Assembly: GCF_000019845.1 (NCBI RefSeq)
Contig: NC_010581.1
Span: 4,054,001 to 4,118,000, forward strand
From: Beijerinckia indica subsp. indica ATCC 9039
GTDB lineage: Bacteria > Pseudomonadota > Alphaproteobacteria > Rhizobiales > Beijerinckiaceae
Length of the DNA stretch: 64,000 nt
Reading direction: 5' to 3'
How positions within the stretch are numbered: the first letter of the stretch is position 1; each line of letters starts with the position of its first letter. Below, in pieces: positions 37,690-46,521 of this stretch. The position numbers were made by a program, and so were the translations under genes. The notes below the pieces were generated by a model. The model made no database searches, had not been told where the DNA came from, and saw only the letters and a program-made list of their open reading frames with translations.

Positions 37690-38907
37690 ATGACAACTGA
37701 AATCCGCGTCCCCACTTTGGGAGAATCTGTGACCGAGGCGACGATCGGTAAATGGTTCAAGAAGGCGGGCGATGCCGTCAAGGCGGACGAGCCGCTGGTC
37801 GAACTCGAAACCGATAAAGTCACGCTCGAAGTCAATGCGCCAGCCGCTGGCGTGCTCGGTGAGATCGTTGCCAAGGATGGCGACACGGTTGGCGTCGGTG
37901 CCCTGCTCGGACAGATCGTCGAAAGCGGCGCTGGCGCCGCGCCGGCCGCGGCCAAGCCTGCTGCTCTTGCACCTGCTCCCACTCCTGCCGCCGCGCCTGC
38001 TCCGGCCCCGAGTGCGGGTCTGCCGCCGTCACCCGCCGCCGCCAAAGTTGCGGCCGATGCCCATGTCGATACGCAGGCGATCGATGGCTCCGGCAAACGC
38101 GGCCAGGTGCTGAAAGGCGATGTGCTCGATTATGTCGCCAAGGGCGCGGCGCCTGCTGCGGCTCCGGCCCCGGTTATCGCCCGTGCGCCCGCGCCGCAGG
38201 AAGATGGTGCGCGTGAAGAACGGGTGCGCATGACCAAGCTGCGCCAGACCATCGCGCGCCGCTTGAAAGATGCGCAGAATACCGCCGCCATGCTCACGAC
38301 CTTCAACGAGGTCGACATGACCGAGGTCATGGCCCTGCGCGCGAAATACAAGGATATTTTTGAAAAGAAGCACGGCACCAAGCTCGGCTTCATGGGCTTT
38401 TTCGTGAAGGCTTGCGTCGCGGCCTTGAAGGATATTCCGGCCGTCAATGCCGAGATCGATGGTACCGATCTCATCTACAAGAACTATTACCACCTTGGCA
38501 TTGCGGTTGGCACCGATAAGGGTCTCGTCGTGCCTGTCGTGCGTGACGCTGATCAATTGAGCATCGCCGGCATCGAAAAGACGATCGCGGGTTATGGCAA
38601 AAGGGCGCGCGACGGTCAGTTGAAGATCGAGGAAATGCAAGGCGGCACGTTCACGATCACCAATGGCGGCATTTACGGCTCCCTGATGTCGACGCCGATC
38701 CTGAATGCGCCGCAGTCGGGCATTCTCGGCATGCACAAGATCCAGGACCGGCCGATGGTCGTCGGCGGCAAGATCGAGATCCGGCCGATGATGTATCTGG
38801 CTCTGTCCTATGATCACCGTATCGTCGACGGCAAGGAAGCCGTGACCTTCCTCGTCCGCGTCAAGGAAGAGCTGGAAGATCCGGCCCGCCTGGTTCTCGA
38901 TCTCTGA
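37690..38907 (+). CDS. sucB: Dihydrolipoyllysine-residue succinyltransferase (2-oxoglutarate dehydrogenase E2)
   Basis: A 405-residue core subunit of the 2-oxoglutarate dehydrogenase complex. Residues 1-75 are one lipoyl domain, with the lipoylated Lys43 in ETDKVTLEV. An Ala/Pro-rich flexible linker runs from ~80 to 120. A peripheral-subunit-binding segment follows ([20 protein letters not shown], then [12 protein letters not shown]). The catalytic domain occupies ~175-405 and ends with the active-site [14 protein letters not shown]. The ATG at 37690 gives the canonical N-terminus. It is 16 bases before the start of the possible lpd leader frame. Confidence 0.95.
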   Translation: MTTEIRVPTLGESVTEATIGKWFKKAGDAVKADEPLVELETDKVTLEVNAPAAGVLGEIVAKDGDTVGVGALLGQIVESGAGAAPAAAKPAALAPAPTPAAAPAPAPSAGLPPSPAAAKVAADAHVDTQAIDGSGKRGQVLKGDVLDYVAKGAAPAAAPAPVIARAPAPQEDGAREERVRMTKLRQTIARRLKDAQNTAAMLTTFNEVDMTEVMALRAKYKDIFEKKHGTKLGFMGFFVKACVAALKDIPAVNAEIDGTDLIYKNYYHLGIAVGTDKGLVVPVVRDADQLSIAGIEKTIAGYGKRARDGQLKIEEMQGGTFTITNGGIYGSLMSTPILNAPQSGILGMHKIQDRPMVVGGKIEIRPMMYLALSYDHRIVDGKEAVTFLVRVKEELEDPARLVLDL

Positions 38908-39118
38908 TCGGGATCGGCAAATCATGAAGGAGACGGAACCGCCCAAGACGGATCAAGAAGAAACGATCCCTCAGGCTTTGTCTCCCTCATCCCTTTTCAA
39001 TCATTTCCTAGCGGGGATGAGGCCGTTCCTGGGCTTTTTCTCCGCCTTTCTCCCTGAAACCGATCATCGCCCCGAAGTGAAGGATGAGTCTTCCTCACAG
39101 GATGAGCATGATCCAGCC

Positions 39119-40528
39119 ATGAGTAGCGGGATGTCTTACGATCTTGTCGTCATCGGCACGGGCCCAGGCGGCTATGTCTGTGCGATCCGTGCGGCGCAGC
39201 TCGGCCTCAAGGTGGCCGTCGTCGAAAAGCGCAAGACCTTTGGAGGCACCTGCCTCAATATTGGTTGTATTCCCTCCAAGGCCTTGCTCTACGCCTCGGA
39301 AAAATTCGAGGAAGCGGCGCACGAACTCGCAAGTTTCGGCGTCGTGGTTGGCAAACCGACCCTCGATCTTCCGGCCATGATGAAACACAAGGACGATACG
39401 GTCGGTGCCAATGTCAACGGCGTCGCCTATCTGTTCAAGAAGAACAAGATCGACAGTTTTATCGGCCTCGGCACGATCACGGCGCCCGGCAAAGTCCAGG
39501 TCAAGGCCGAGGACGGCTCGACTCAGGACATCGAGACCAAGAACATTGTCATCGCCACCGGTTCCGAGGTCACGCCGCTGCCGGGCGTCACAATTGATGA
39601 GCAAGTCGTGGTGTCCTCGACCGGCGCGCTCGCCCTTCCCGCGGTTCCCCAAAATCTGGTCGTCGTCGGCGCGGGCGTCATCGGCCTTGAACTGGGTTCC
39701 GTCTGGTCGCGCCTCGGGGCCAAGGTGACCGTGGTTGAGTTTTTGGATCGTATCCTGCCCGGCATGGATGGCGAGGTCGCCAAACAAGCCCAGCGCATTT
39801 TCGAAAAGCAGGGCTTTACCTTCAAGCTCGGCCATAAGGTTCTCGGGGTCGAACAATCTGGCGGCAGCGCCAAGGTGACGATCGAACCGGCGGCTGGCGG
39901 CGAGAAAATCGTGCTGGAAGTCGATAAGGTTCTGGTCTCCATCGGCCGGCGCCCAGTCACCGATGGCCTTGGCCTCGATCAGGTGGGCGTCACGCTCGAT
40001 CGCGGCCGTGTCGTCATCGACGATCATTTCGCGACCAATGTTCCCGGCATCTACGCGATCGGTGATGTCGTGCGCGGTCCGATGCTCGCTCACAAGGCCG
40101 AGGATGAAGGCATTGCGGTTGCCGAAATTCTGGCCGGTCAGCATGGCCATGTGAATTACAATGTCATTCCGGGCGTGGTTTATACGTCGCCGGAAATCGC
40201 GGCGGTTGGTCAGACGGAAGAGGATCTGAAGGCCAAGGGGATCACCTATAATGTCGGCAAATTCCCCTTCACCGCCAATGGCCGCGCGCGCGCCATGCGT
40301 CAGACTAACGGCTTTGTGAAAATCCTCGCCGATGCCAAGACCGACCAGGTGCTCGGCGTCCATATCATCGGACCCGTCGCCGGCGAATTGATCGGCGAGG
40401 CTTGCGTCCTGATGGAATTCGGCGGCTCAGCGGAAGACCTCGCCCGCACCTGCCATGCGCATCCGACCTTGTCGGAAGCCGTGAAGGAAGCAGCGCTCGG
40501 GGTGGATAAGCGCTCGATCCATATTTGA
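39119..40528 (+). CDS. lpd: Dihydrolipoyl dehydrogenase (E3)
   Basis: A 469-residue FAD enzyme that reoxidises the lipoyl groups of SucB with NAD. FAD loop VVIGTGPGGYVCAIRAA is at residues ~10-26, redox cysteines in GGTCLNIGCIPSK (~41-53), NAD loop VVVGAGVIGLELGSVW (~180), the second FAD motif GIYAIGDVVRGPMLAHKAEDEG (~310), and the C-terminal HAHPTLSEAVKEA base. The ATG at 39119 gives the family length. The frame stays open to an ATG at 38924, which would add 65 residues with a hydrophobic stretch; that extension is unlike the family. Confidence 0.93.
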   Translation: MSSGMSYDLVVIGTGPGGYVCAIRAAQLGLKVAVVEKRKTFGGTCLNIGCIPSKALLYASEKFEEAAHELASFGVVVGKPTLDLPAMMKHKDDTVGANVNGVAYLFKKNKIDSFIGLGTITAPGKVQVKAEDGSTQDIETKNIVIATGSEVTPLPGVTIDEQVVVSSTGALALPAVPQNLVVVGAGVIGLELGSVWSRLGAKVTVVEFLDRILPGMDGEVAKQAQRIFEKQGFTFKLGHKVLGVEQSGGSAKVTIEPAAGGEKIVLEVDKVLVSIGRRPVTDGLGLDQVGVTLDRGRVVIDDHFATNVPGIYAIGDVVRGPMLAHKAEDEGIAVAEILAGQHGHVNYNVIPGVVYTSPEIAAVGQTEEDLKAKGITYNVGKFPFTANGRARAMRQTNGFVKILADAKTDQVLGVHIIGPVAGELIGEACVLMEFGGSAEDLARTCHAHPTLSEAVKEAALGVDKRSIHI

Positions 40529-40552
40529 GAATTCAGAATTGAAGACATAGCC

Positions 40553-40583
40553 AAGAGCGCCCTTTCGGGGCGCTCTTTTCTTT
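40553..40583 (+). terminator. Rho-independent terminator after lpd
   Basis: A 10-bp stem AAGAGCGCCC/GGGCGCTCTT with loop TTTCG (40553-40577) is followed by TTCTTT. It lies 25 bases after the lpd stop and closes the TCA block. Confidence 0.92.
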
Positions 40584-40681
40584 GGAACCTTCTTCGATGC
40601 TCATCCGGCGTTAAAGGCCTCTCTTGATTAAGATCTTTCTTGATCTACATTGATCTCCAAGTAGATCCAAGGAGAGAAATC

Positions 40682-40912
40682 ATGCAGGTCGCGAAATGGG
40701 GCAATAGCCTCGCCGTTCGCCTTCCCGCCGCGCTCGTCGAAGCCCTGGCGTTGAAAGAGGGGGATGAGATCGAAATCCATATTGCCGATGCGCGAGAATT
40801 TGCCGTGACGCGCAAACCCGGCCGAGAGGAATTGCTGCGGCGTCTTCGGGCCTTCCGCGGGCGTCTTCCTCCCGATTTCAAGTTTGATCGGGATGAGGCG
40901 AATGCCCGGTAG
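40682..40912 (+). CDS. AbrB/MazE-type antitoxin
   Basis: A 76-residue SpoVT/AbrB swapped-hairpin protein: MQVAKWGNSLAVRLPAALVE is the DNA-binding core, then LALKEGDEIEIH. The C-terminal ~35 residues (GREELLRRLRAFRGRLPPDF) form the arm expected to block the partner toxin. AGGAG lies about eight bases ahead of the ATG at 40682; the longer ORF from 40640 is not needed. Its last codons overlap the PIN gene by 11 bases. Such antitoxins usually repress their own operon. Confidence 0.85.
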   Translation: MQVAKWGNSLAVRLPAALVEALALKEGDEIEIHIADAREFAVTRKPGREELLRRLRAFRGRLPPDFKFDRDEANAR

Positions 40913-41309
40913 CTTCTTCGATACGAATGTCTTGCTCTACCTCGCATCGGGCGATCCTGTAAAAGCGGATCAGGCGGAGAAGGTCATCAATGAAGGCGGC
41001 ATGATCAGTGTGCAAGTCCTGAACGAAATCACGAATGTTGCCCGGCGAAAAATGTGTCTGTCATGGGCGGAGACCCGTGCGTTTCTTTCGATGATTCGCG
41101 ATTTGCTGCAGGTCCATCCTATGACCCTTGAAACGCATGAAACAGGCCTCGCCCTCGCCGAGCGCTACAATCTCTCGACTTATGACGCCATGATCGCTGC
41201 CTCAGCGCTCCAGAACGATTGCGACACGCTTTGGTCGGAGGACATGCAGGATGGGATGGTGATCCAAAACCAAGTCAGGATTATCGACCCGTTTCATTCA
41301 AGAGGCTAG
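40902..41309 (+). CDS. PIN domain toxin (VapC-like ribonuclease)
   Basis: A 135-residue PIN protein. The metal-binding acidic residues are visible: Asp in FFDTNVLLYL, Glu in VLNEITNVAR, Asp in YNLSTYDAMIAASAL and Asp in LWSEDMQDG. The domain cleaves RNA, often tRNA or rRNA in VapC toxins. Overlap with the AbrB-type gene shows a toxin-antitoxin pair. The ATG at 40902 is favoured; ATG 40893 and an earlier one are possible. The pair lies directly after the lpd terminator and at the edge of the AT-rich segment. Confidence 0.85.
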   Translation: MPGSFFDTNVLLYLASGDPVKADQAEKVINEGGMISVQVLNEITNVARRKMCLSWAETRAFLSMIRDLLQVHPMTLETHETGLALAERYNLSTYDAMIAASALQNDCDTLWSEDMQDGMVIQNQVRIIDPFHSRG

Positions 41310-41376
41310 AGCATCCGATCCGATTCGCATGCCTGATACTTTATATCTTTGTGCGTCATCATATTGGTAAAATACT

Positions 41377-43224
41377 ATGCGTATTATAATATACCTCGCA
41401 ATCGCTTTAAATACTCTTTTTCCTTGGTCGCAAGTTAGAGGGCAAGAAACCGGGATTAAGAATCTTGTAGTATTCTCTGGAACATGCCGATTCCAATTGA
41501 TTAAAGGTTTTTTCCCGTGTGACCAAAAGGTCATTTACTCTCAGCTGTCGAATGGACGTTCTATAGTTTCATTTTCATATGAAAATACAGTATTTTCTGT
41601 TTCTGGAGGAAAAGATCGGCAGCCAAACTTAGAGAATTATTATCTAAGTATAGATACTATACGTATTAATCAAAAAAACCAAGCTGAGATTGCAGATTAC
41701 GGAATGGAGGGAGAATGCCATTTCCAAATGAACAAGCCAGCTACTAAATTTCATTACATAAGATGTGATGTTTATAATCGACGAAAAGGTTCATTGTACA
41801 ATTTTTATTTAGAAAATATCCAAAATTTGGATCGAACGACTGATGTCGCTGTGTCGTCGTTAGCAAGTACCGGCAATTTGAAGGTTTCTATAGCCGAGTG
41901 TGGGAAATCGAAGGTTTCTTCCGAAAAGATAGACTATTGCTCTTTCGTGATTTCGCACACAACTGATCCAAAAATTCTGGAACGGGCTTTCAACCGGCGA
42001 GGGCTCGCTTACATGGATCTAAAACGGTTTGCGGAGGCAGCGGATGATTTTACCGCTGTCATTAGACTAAATCCAAAGATCGCTGGTTATTATGACAATC
42101 GTCAATACGCTTACAAAGCACTGAGACTATTGAAAGAAGCTATGAAGGATGCAACGGAAGCAGTTCGTCTAGCTCCCACATATTCATTCGTTTACCGTAG
42201 TCGAGGTTTGTTGCTCACTGATTTGGAGCAATATGATCTTGCAGAGGCAGATTTCACAACAGCAATATCTCTTGCTCCTAAAGATGGTGGTCTTTTCGTT
42301 GATCGTGGCAAGATGTTTGTGGCGGCTAAAAAAACTCATGAAGCCGTGGCGGATTTTACTCATGCCATCGATATGGATGCAAATAACGCGATCGCGTTAC
42401 GCGAACGAGGTCTTGCTTATAAGATGCTTGGTGATTATGCGGCGGCTACAGCTGATTTAAGCCTATTTGCGCGATTGGAGCCGGGCGACCAAGAGGTCAA
42501 CCGTGCGCAGCACGAAATACAAAACCTACAGAAACTGCCAAATGCCGTAACGTCTCCACCTGCGAGGTTGCCGGAAGCGAAGAATTCGGACGCTGACAAA
42601 AATGGCTCGTCAGGTACTGGATTCTTTGTATCGCCGAGAGGCTATATAGTTACCAACGCTCATGTCGTTAACGGTTGCAAGGATGTGCAGATAACGTCGG
42701 GGTTGTCGCCAAAGATATCTGCTCGAATCTTGACCCAAGATTCGGCAAATGATCTCGCGTTGTTGAAAAGTGACTTGCGACCTAATACGTTGGTTCCACT
42801 CAGAGTTGGTGTGCGGATCGGCGAGAACGTTGCTGTATTTGGTTTTCCTTTAATCGGGCTACTTGCAACGAGTGGGAATTTTTCTGTTGGTATTGTTTCT
42901 GCTCTTGCAGGTCTTGGAGATGATACGCGCTATCTGCAGATATCTGCCCCAGTTCAGCCGGGTAATAGTGGTGGTCCCGTGCTCGATCAAAGTGGAAACA
43001 TTGTGGGCGTGGTGGTAGCAAAGCTGGATGCCATAAACGTCGCTGCGATTACTAAAGACGTCCCTCAGAATGTAAATTTCGCAATCAAGACAAGCGTGTT
43101 GACGAATTTACTTGATGCCAATGGAGTGGACTACTCAACTGGGAGTGCAGGACAGTTTTTGCAATCGGCCGATCTCGCGGAGCGAGCAAAATCCATTGCT
43201 GTGCTGATCGAATGTGGTCCATAA
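41377..43224 (+). CDS. Secreted TPR-trypsin (S1C-like) protein of unknown role, AT-rich gene
   Basis: A 615-residue protein. Residues 1-23 look like a signal peptide. Residues ~30-150 form a Cys-containing beta-rich domain (GTCRFQLIKGFFPCDQKVIY, GECHFQMN), similar in pattern to small secreted alphaproteobacterial proteins. Residues ~200-385 contain about five TPR units (RRGLAYMDLKRFAEAADDF and so on). Residues ~410-590 are a trypsin-like domain: His in VTNAHVV (~426), Asp in SANDLALLK (~458) and Ser in QPGNSGGPVLD (~531). There is no PDZ domain. Base composition is far more AT-rich than the neighbours, indicating foreign origin. Target unknown. Confidence 0.8.
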   Translation: MRIIIYLAIALNTLFPWSQVRGQETGIKNLVVFSGTCRFQLIKGFFPCDQKVIYSQLSNGRSIVSFSYENTVFSVSGGKDRQPNLENYYLSIDTIRINQKNQAEIADYGMEGECHFQMNKPATKFHYIRCDVYNRRKGSLYNFYLENIQNLDRTTDVAVSSLASTGNLKVSIAECGKSKVSSEKIDYCSFVISHTTDPKILERAFNRRGLAYMDLKRFAEAADDFTAVIRLNPKIAGYYDNRQYAYKALRLLKEAMKDATEAVRLAPTYSFVYRSRGLLLTDLEQYDLAEADFTTAISLAPKDGGLFVDRGKMFVAAKKTHEAVADFTHAIDMDANNAIALRERGLAYKMLGDYAAATADLSLFARLEPGDQEVNRAQHEIQNLQKLPNAVTSPPARLPEAKNSDADKNGSSGTGFFVSPRGYIVTNAHVVNGCKDVQITSGLSPKISARILTQDSANDLALLKSDLRPNTLVPLRVGVRIGENVAVFGFPLIGLLATSGNFSVGIVSALAGLGDDTRYLQISAPVQPGNSGGPVLDQSGNIVGVVVAKLDAINVAAITKDVPQNVNFAIKTSVLTNLLDANGVDYSTGSAGQFLQSADLAERAKSIAVLIECGP

Positions 43225-43532
43225 TTGTAATGGAAGTCGTGATTTTCTTTCCTAAGAGGCTGTTTCGAAATCCGTTCAACCATACCCTGAGGGCGGCAAA
43301 CCGATATATGCAGATATCGGTTTCCAGAGGAGACTTTCCGATTTGGCTCCTCTATTTTTACGCCTTGCCTTGGGTTACGAGCACTTTCGAAACGGACCCT
43401 AAGAAATGTCGATATAGCCGAATCGGTGGCGACGAGCCGTTCCAAAATACAATTGAACCAATGATCACTACGACCAAATCATGCGGTGAAATAAGCGTGA
43501 TGCAAGCTAGGTAGAGTTTGAGTAGGATCTGA
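43225..43532. other. AT-rich intergenic region, no gene seen
   Basis: This 308-base gap follows the TPR-trypsin gene and still has its lower GC content. The composition returns to the window norm near 43535, which marks the right edge of the likely acquired segment. A 100-codon plus-strand frame overlaps it but shows no family features. No repeats that could be insertion ends were recognised. Confidence 0.4.
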
Positions 43533-43835
43533 TCAATCCTCAGGCGAGGGCGTCTCAAGCTTTTCCGGCTCGAAGCCCCGAAACGTCGAACAAAACTCGC
43601 ACGTCACGCCGATCTTGCCATTGTCGCTGACCCTGTCCTGGCGTTCGTGAGGCGTGAACACCTTCACACCGCGCTCATGAAATAGGTGGTAGAGTAGGCG
43701 TTCGTTGGAGAGGGTCGGATCGACGAGTTCATGATCCCCGATCGTGCCGACGAGAATTTTCGCCTCGCTTCAGGCATCGTCTTCAAGCAGCACCAGTTCT
43801 GCCTCACGCCTTCAGGTGCATTGCCTGGTCGGGCT
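43533..43835 (-). pseudogene. hslO: Remnant of the redox chaperone Hsp33 (C-terminal part, several lesions)
   Basis: On the minus strand one frame reads AELVLLEDDA, stop, SEAKILVGTIGDHELVDPTL, SNERLLYHLFHERGVKVFTP, then DNGKIGVTCEFCSTFRGFEP and a TGA at 43533. This is the C-terminal half of Hsp33, including the CEFC zinc motif. The region holding the other zinc cysteines (CxC) and about 30 residues is deleted after VKVFTP. At least two in-frame stops (43770 and 43812) lie upstream, and the N-terminal half is absent. The decay lies at the edge of the AT-rich segment. Confidence 0.78.
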
Positions 43836-44369
43836 CTACTCCCCTTCCAGAAGGACCTGCCGGGCGATCTGGTAGGGAAACCCCTGCCGCAACAAGGCCG
43901 CGAGCGCTTTATCGCGGCGTTTCGCGGCCTTTTCCGGCATCTCGCCTGGGCGAGGAAACAGCCTTTTGCGCCTCGCGAAAAGCCGCGCCTGTTCCAGGGG
44001 ATCGAGCGCGTCGAGCGTTTCGGTGGTGGCCTCGTCACGCAAGCCCTTGCTGGCGAGATCGGCCTCGATCCGCCGGCGTGAAAATCCCTTGCTCTGCAGG
44101 GCCGTGACGCGCGCCTGGGCAAAGGTTTTATCGTCGAGGAGTTGCACCTCCTTCATACGCTCGATGACTTGCGCGAGCCTTGCTGACAGGAGAGCCGGAT
44201 CGAGCTTTTCGTAGCTCGGGTCCTCCCGCGCCGCCTGTGTCTCGATCTGGCGGATTTTGCGCTTGAGATAGGCGGCGAGCCCTTGCGCGCTCACCGCGTA
44301 ACGGCCGAGATAGCGCAAGGCCAAGGCTCGTAGCGCGTCGGGTTCCAGATCCGGCCGTTTCCCGGGCAT
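43836..44369 (-). CDS. RecX family regulatory protein
   Basis: A 177-residue, highly charged helical protein with the triple RecX repeat pattern: ALRYLGRYAVSAQGLAAYLK, then ERMKEVQLLDDKTFAQARVT, ALQSKGFSRRRIEADLASKG, and a final ALAALLRQGFPYQIARQVLL. RecX inhibits RecA filaments. It is not beside recA here. Its ATG shares one base with the argH stop, so it is translated from the argH message. The Hsp33 remnant follows directly. Confidence 0.82.
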   Translation of the reverse strand: MPGKRPDLEPDALRALALRYLGRYAVSAQGLAAYLKRKIRQIETQAAREDPSYEKLDPALLSARLAQVIERMKEVQLLDDKTFAQARVTALQSKGFSRRRIEADLASKGLRDEATTETLDALDPLEQARLFARRKRLFPRPGEMPEKAAKRRDKALAALLRQGFPYQIARQVLLEGE

Positions 44370-45771
44370 CAGGCTTCGGGTTTGGCCGGGGATTTGGCTA
44401 AAAGGTCGAGCCAGGCCTGAGCCTGGTGCGCGACATTATCCGGTGCCGTGCCGCCGTAGCTTTTACGGCTCTGCACCGATTTCTCGACGCCGAGCACGTC
44501 AAAAATATCCGCATTGATGCGCGATTCGACGCTTTGCATTTCGGCGAGGCTCAGATCTTCCAGGCCGACGCTTTTGGCGGCGGCGAGCGCGACAATGCGT
44601 CCGGTCACATGATGCGCCTCGCGAAACGGCAGGCCCAGGGCACGCACCAGCCAATCGGCGAGATCGGTCGCCGTGGCGAAACCCGCCCCGGCGGCGGCTC
44701 GCATGCGAGCGAGATCGGGATTGAGATCGCGCACCATGCCGGTCATGGCGGCCAGACACAGAGACAGGCTTTGCAAGGCGTCGAAAGTGCCTTCCTTGTC
44801 TTCCTGCATATCCTTGGAATAGGTGAGCGGCAGGCCTTTCATGACGATGAGGAGGGCCGTTAGAGCGCCGATGACGCGGCCCGCCTTGCCGCGCACCAGT
44901 TCGGCTGCATCGGGATTGCGCTTTTGCGGCATGATCGAGGAGCCGGTCGAGAATTTATCCGACAGTGCCGCGAAACCGAATTGCGGCGTCGCCCAGAGCA
45001 CGATTTCCTCGGCGAGACGCGAGAGATGCATGGCGCAGATCGAGGCGGCGCCGAGCGTTTCCAGCACGAAATCACGGTCGGACACACTATCGAGCGAATT
45101 GGCGGTTGGCCGGTCGAAACCGAGTGTCTTGGCGGTCTGGTGCCGGTCGATCGGGAAGGACGTGCCGGCGAGCGCCGCCGCGCCAAGGGGGCATTCATTG
45201 AGGCGGGCGCGTGCATCGCGAAGGCGAGAGCGATCGCGCCCGAGCATTTCCACATAGGCCAGGAGATGATGGCCGAACGTCACCGGCTGTGCCGATTGCA
45301 GATGGGTGAAGCCCGGCATGACGCTGCCTGCATGCGCCAAAGCTTTCTCGGCCAAAGCCTGTTGCAGGTCATGCATCTGTGCATCGAGTGCATCGATCGT
45401 ATCACGCACCCAAAGGCGGAAATCGACCGCGACCTGATCATTGCGCGAGCGGGCGGTATGCAGCCGCCCTGCCGTCGGTCCGATGAGCGTCGCGAGCCGC
45501 GCCTCGATATTCATGTGAATATCTTCGAGCGCGCGGGAGAAGACGAAAGTGCCGCCCTCGATCTCGGCGCGGATCGCATCGAGCCCTTGTCGATCGTTTG
45601 GGCATCGGCTGCACTGACGATCCCGGTCGCAGCCAGCATGGCGACATGCGCCTTGGAGCCTGCTATATCCTGCAGGGCCAACTTGCGATCGAAATCGATC
45701 GAGGCGTTGATTTCTTCCATGATGGCGTCGGGGCCGCTCGCGAAACGGCCGCCCCACATCTGATTGCTCAT
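44369..45771 (-). CDS. argH: Argininosuccinate lyase, reading frame broken by a one-base shift
   Basis: Argininosuccinate lyase splits argininosuccinate into arginine and fumarate, the last step of arginine synthesis. The N-terminus [20 protein letters not shown] is read from the ATG at 45771 down to about 45590. The rest, from [15 protein letters not shown] through the family signature [11 protein letters not shown], is read in another frame to 44369. Restoring one base near the CCC run at 45584-45586 joins them into a ~467-residue enzyme of normal length. Everything else, including the catalytic regions, is intact. A sequencing or assembly error is as likely as a true mutation. RecX is coupled downstream and tlpA diverges. 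Confidence 0.88.
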
Positions 45772-45840
45772 TGGATCAAGCTCTTGGTATCGCTACTGAA
45801 GAAGGGCGGGAGAGGCTTGTGGACAGGATCGACTCTCACA

Positions 45841-46521
45841 ATGACAGAAAATCTTGAACCAGCGGCATTGAAAACCCGCCGGCGCCGTTATGCCTTGCCC
45901 TTGATGCTGCTGTGCCTCCTGGCGCTCGGGGCGATCTCCCTATACGAGATCAGATCCCCCGGCGGCAAGAAAGCCGTGGAAAACATCGCGGATGAGCAGG
46001 CTTGTCTCGCCAGCCGCAAGGCGGCGGAGCGGATCAAGCCGCTTATCCATGGAGAAGTGGCGGCGCTGATCCTGTCGGAGGCTCCAAAGCCTGTGTCGAA
46101 GATCAGCTTCCACAGGCCGGATGGCAGCGACGCGAGCCTGGAGGATTTTGCCGGCAAAACCCTGCTTTTGAACCTTTGGGCCACCTGGTGCGTCCCCTGC
46201 CGTCAGGAAATGCCGGCTCTCGATCGCCTTCAGGCCCAGCTTGGCTCTCCCAATTTCGAAGTCGTGGCGGTCAATATTGATACGGCGAGGCTCGATAAAC
46301 CCAATGCCTTTCTCGATGAGATCGGCGTGAAGAGCCTGACCCGCTATGCCGATTCCAAGGCCGAGATTTTTCAGACATTGCGTCAGGCCGGCAAGGTTTT
46401 GGGCCTGCCGACGACGATGCTGGTCGGTAAGGACGGCTGCGAGATTGCGACAATGGCGGGGCCTGCGCAATGGGATTCGGCGGAGGCGCAAGCGCTGATC
46501 AAGGCCGTGCAGGAGTTTTAG
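45841..46521 (+). CDS. tlpA: TlpA family thiol:disulfide reductase (cytochrome c maturation type)
   Basis: A 226-residue membrane-anchored thioredoxin-fold protein. Residues ~20-37 form the N-terminal anchor (LPLMLLCLLALGAISLY). The active site WATWCVPCRQEMP starts near residue 116, and the cis-Pro lies in GLPTTMLVG. It faces the periplasm and reduces disulfides, probably for cytochrome c or oxidase copper-site assembly as in rhizobial TlpA. It diverges from argH, a gene pair conserved in many Hyphomicrobiales. The ATG at 45841 is the best start although its ribosome site is distant. Confidence 0.85.
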   Translation: MTENLEPAALKTRRRRYALPLMLLCLLALGAISLYEIRSPGGKKAVENIADEQACLASRKAAERIKPLIHGEVAALILSEAPKPVSKISFHRPDGSDASLEDFAGKTLLLNLWATWCVPCRQEMPALDRLQAQLGSPNFEVVAVNIDTARLDKPNAFLDEIGVKSLTRYADSKAEIFQTLRQAGKVLGLPTTMLVGKDGCEIATMAGPAQWDSAEAQALIKAVQEF

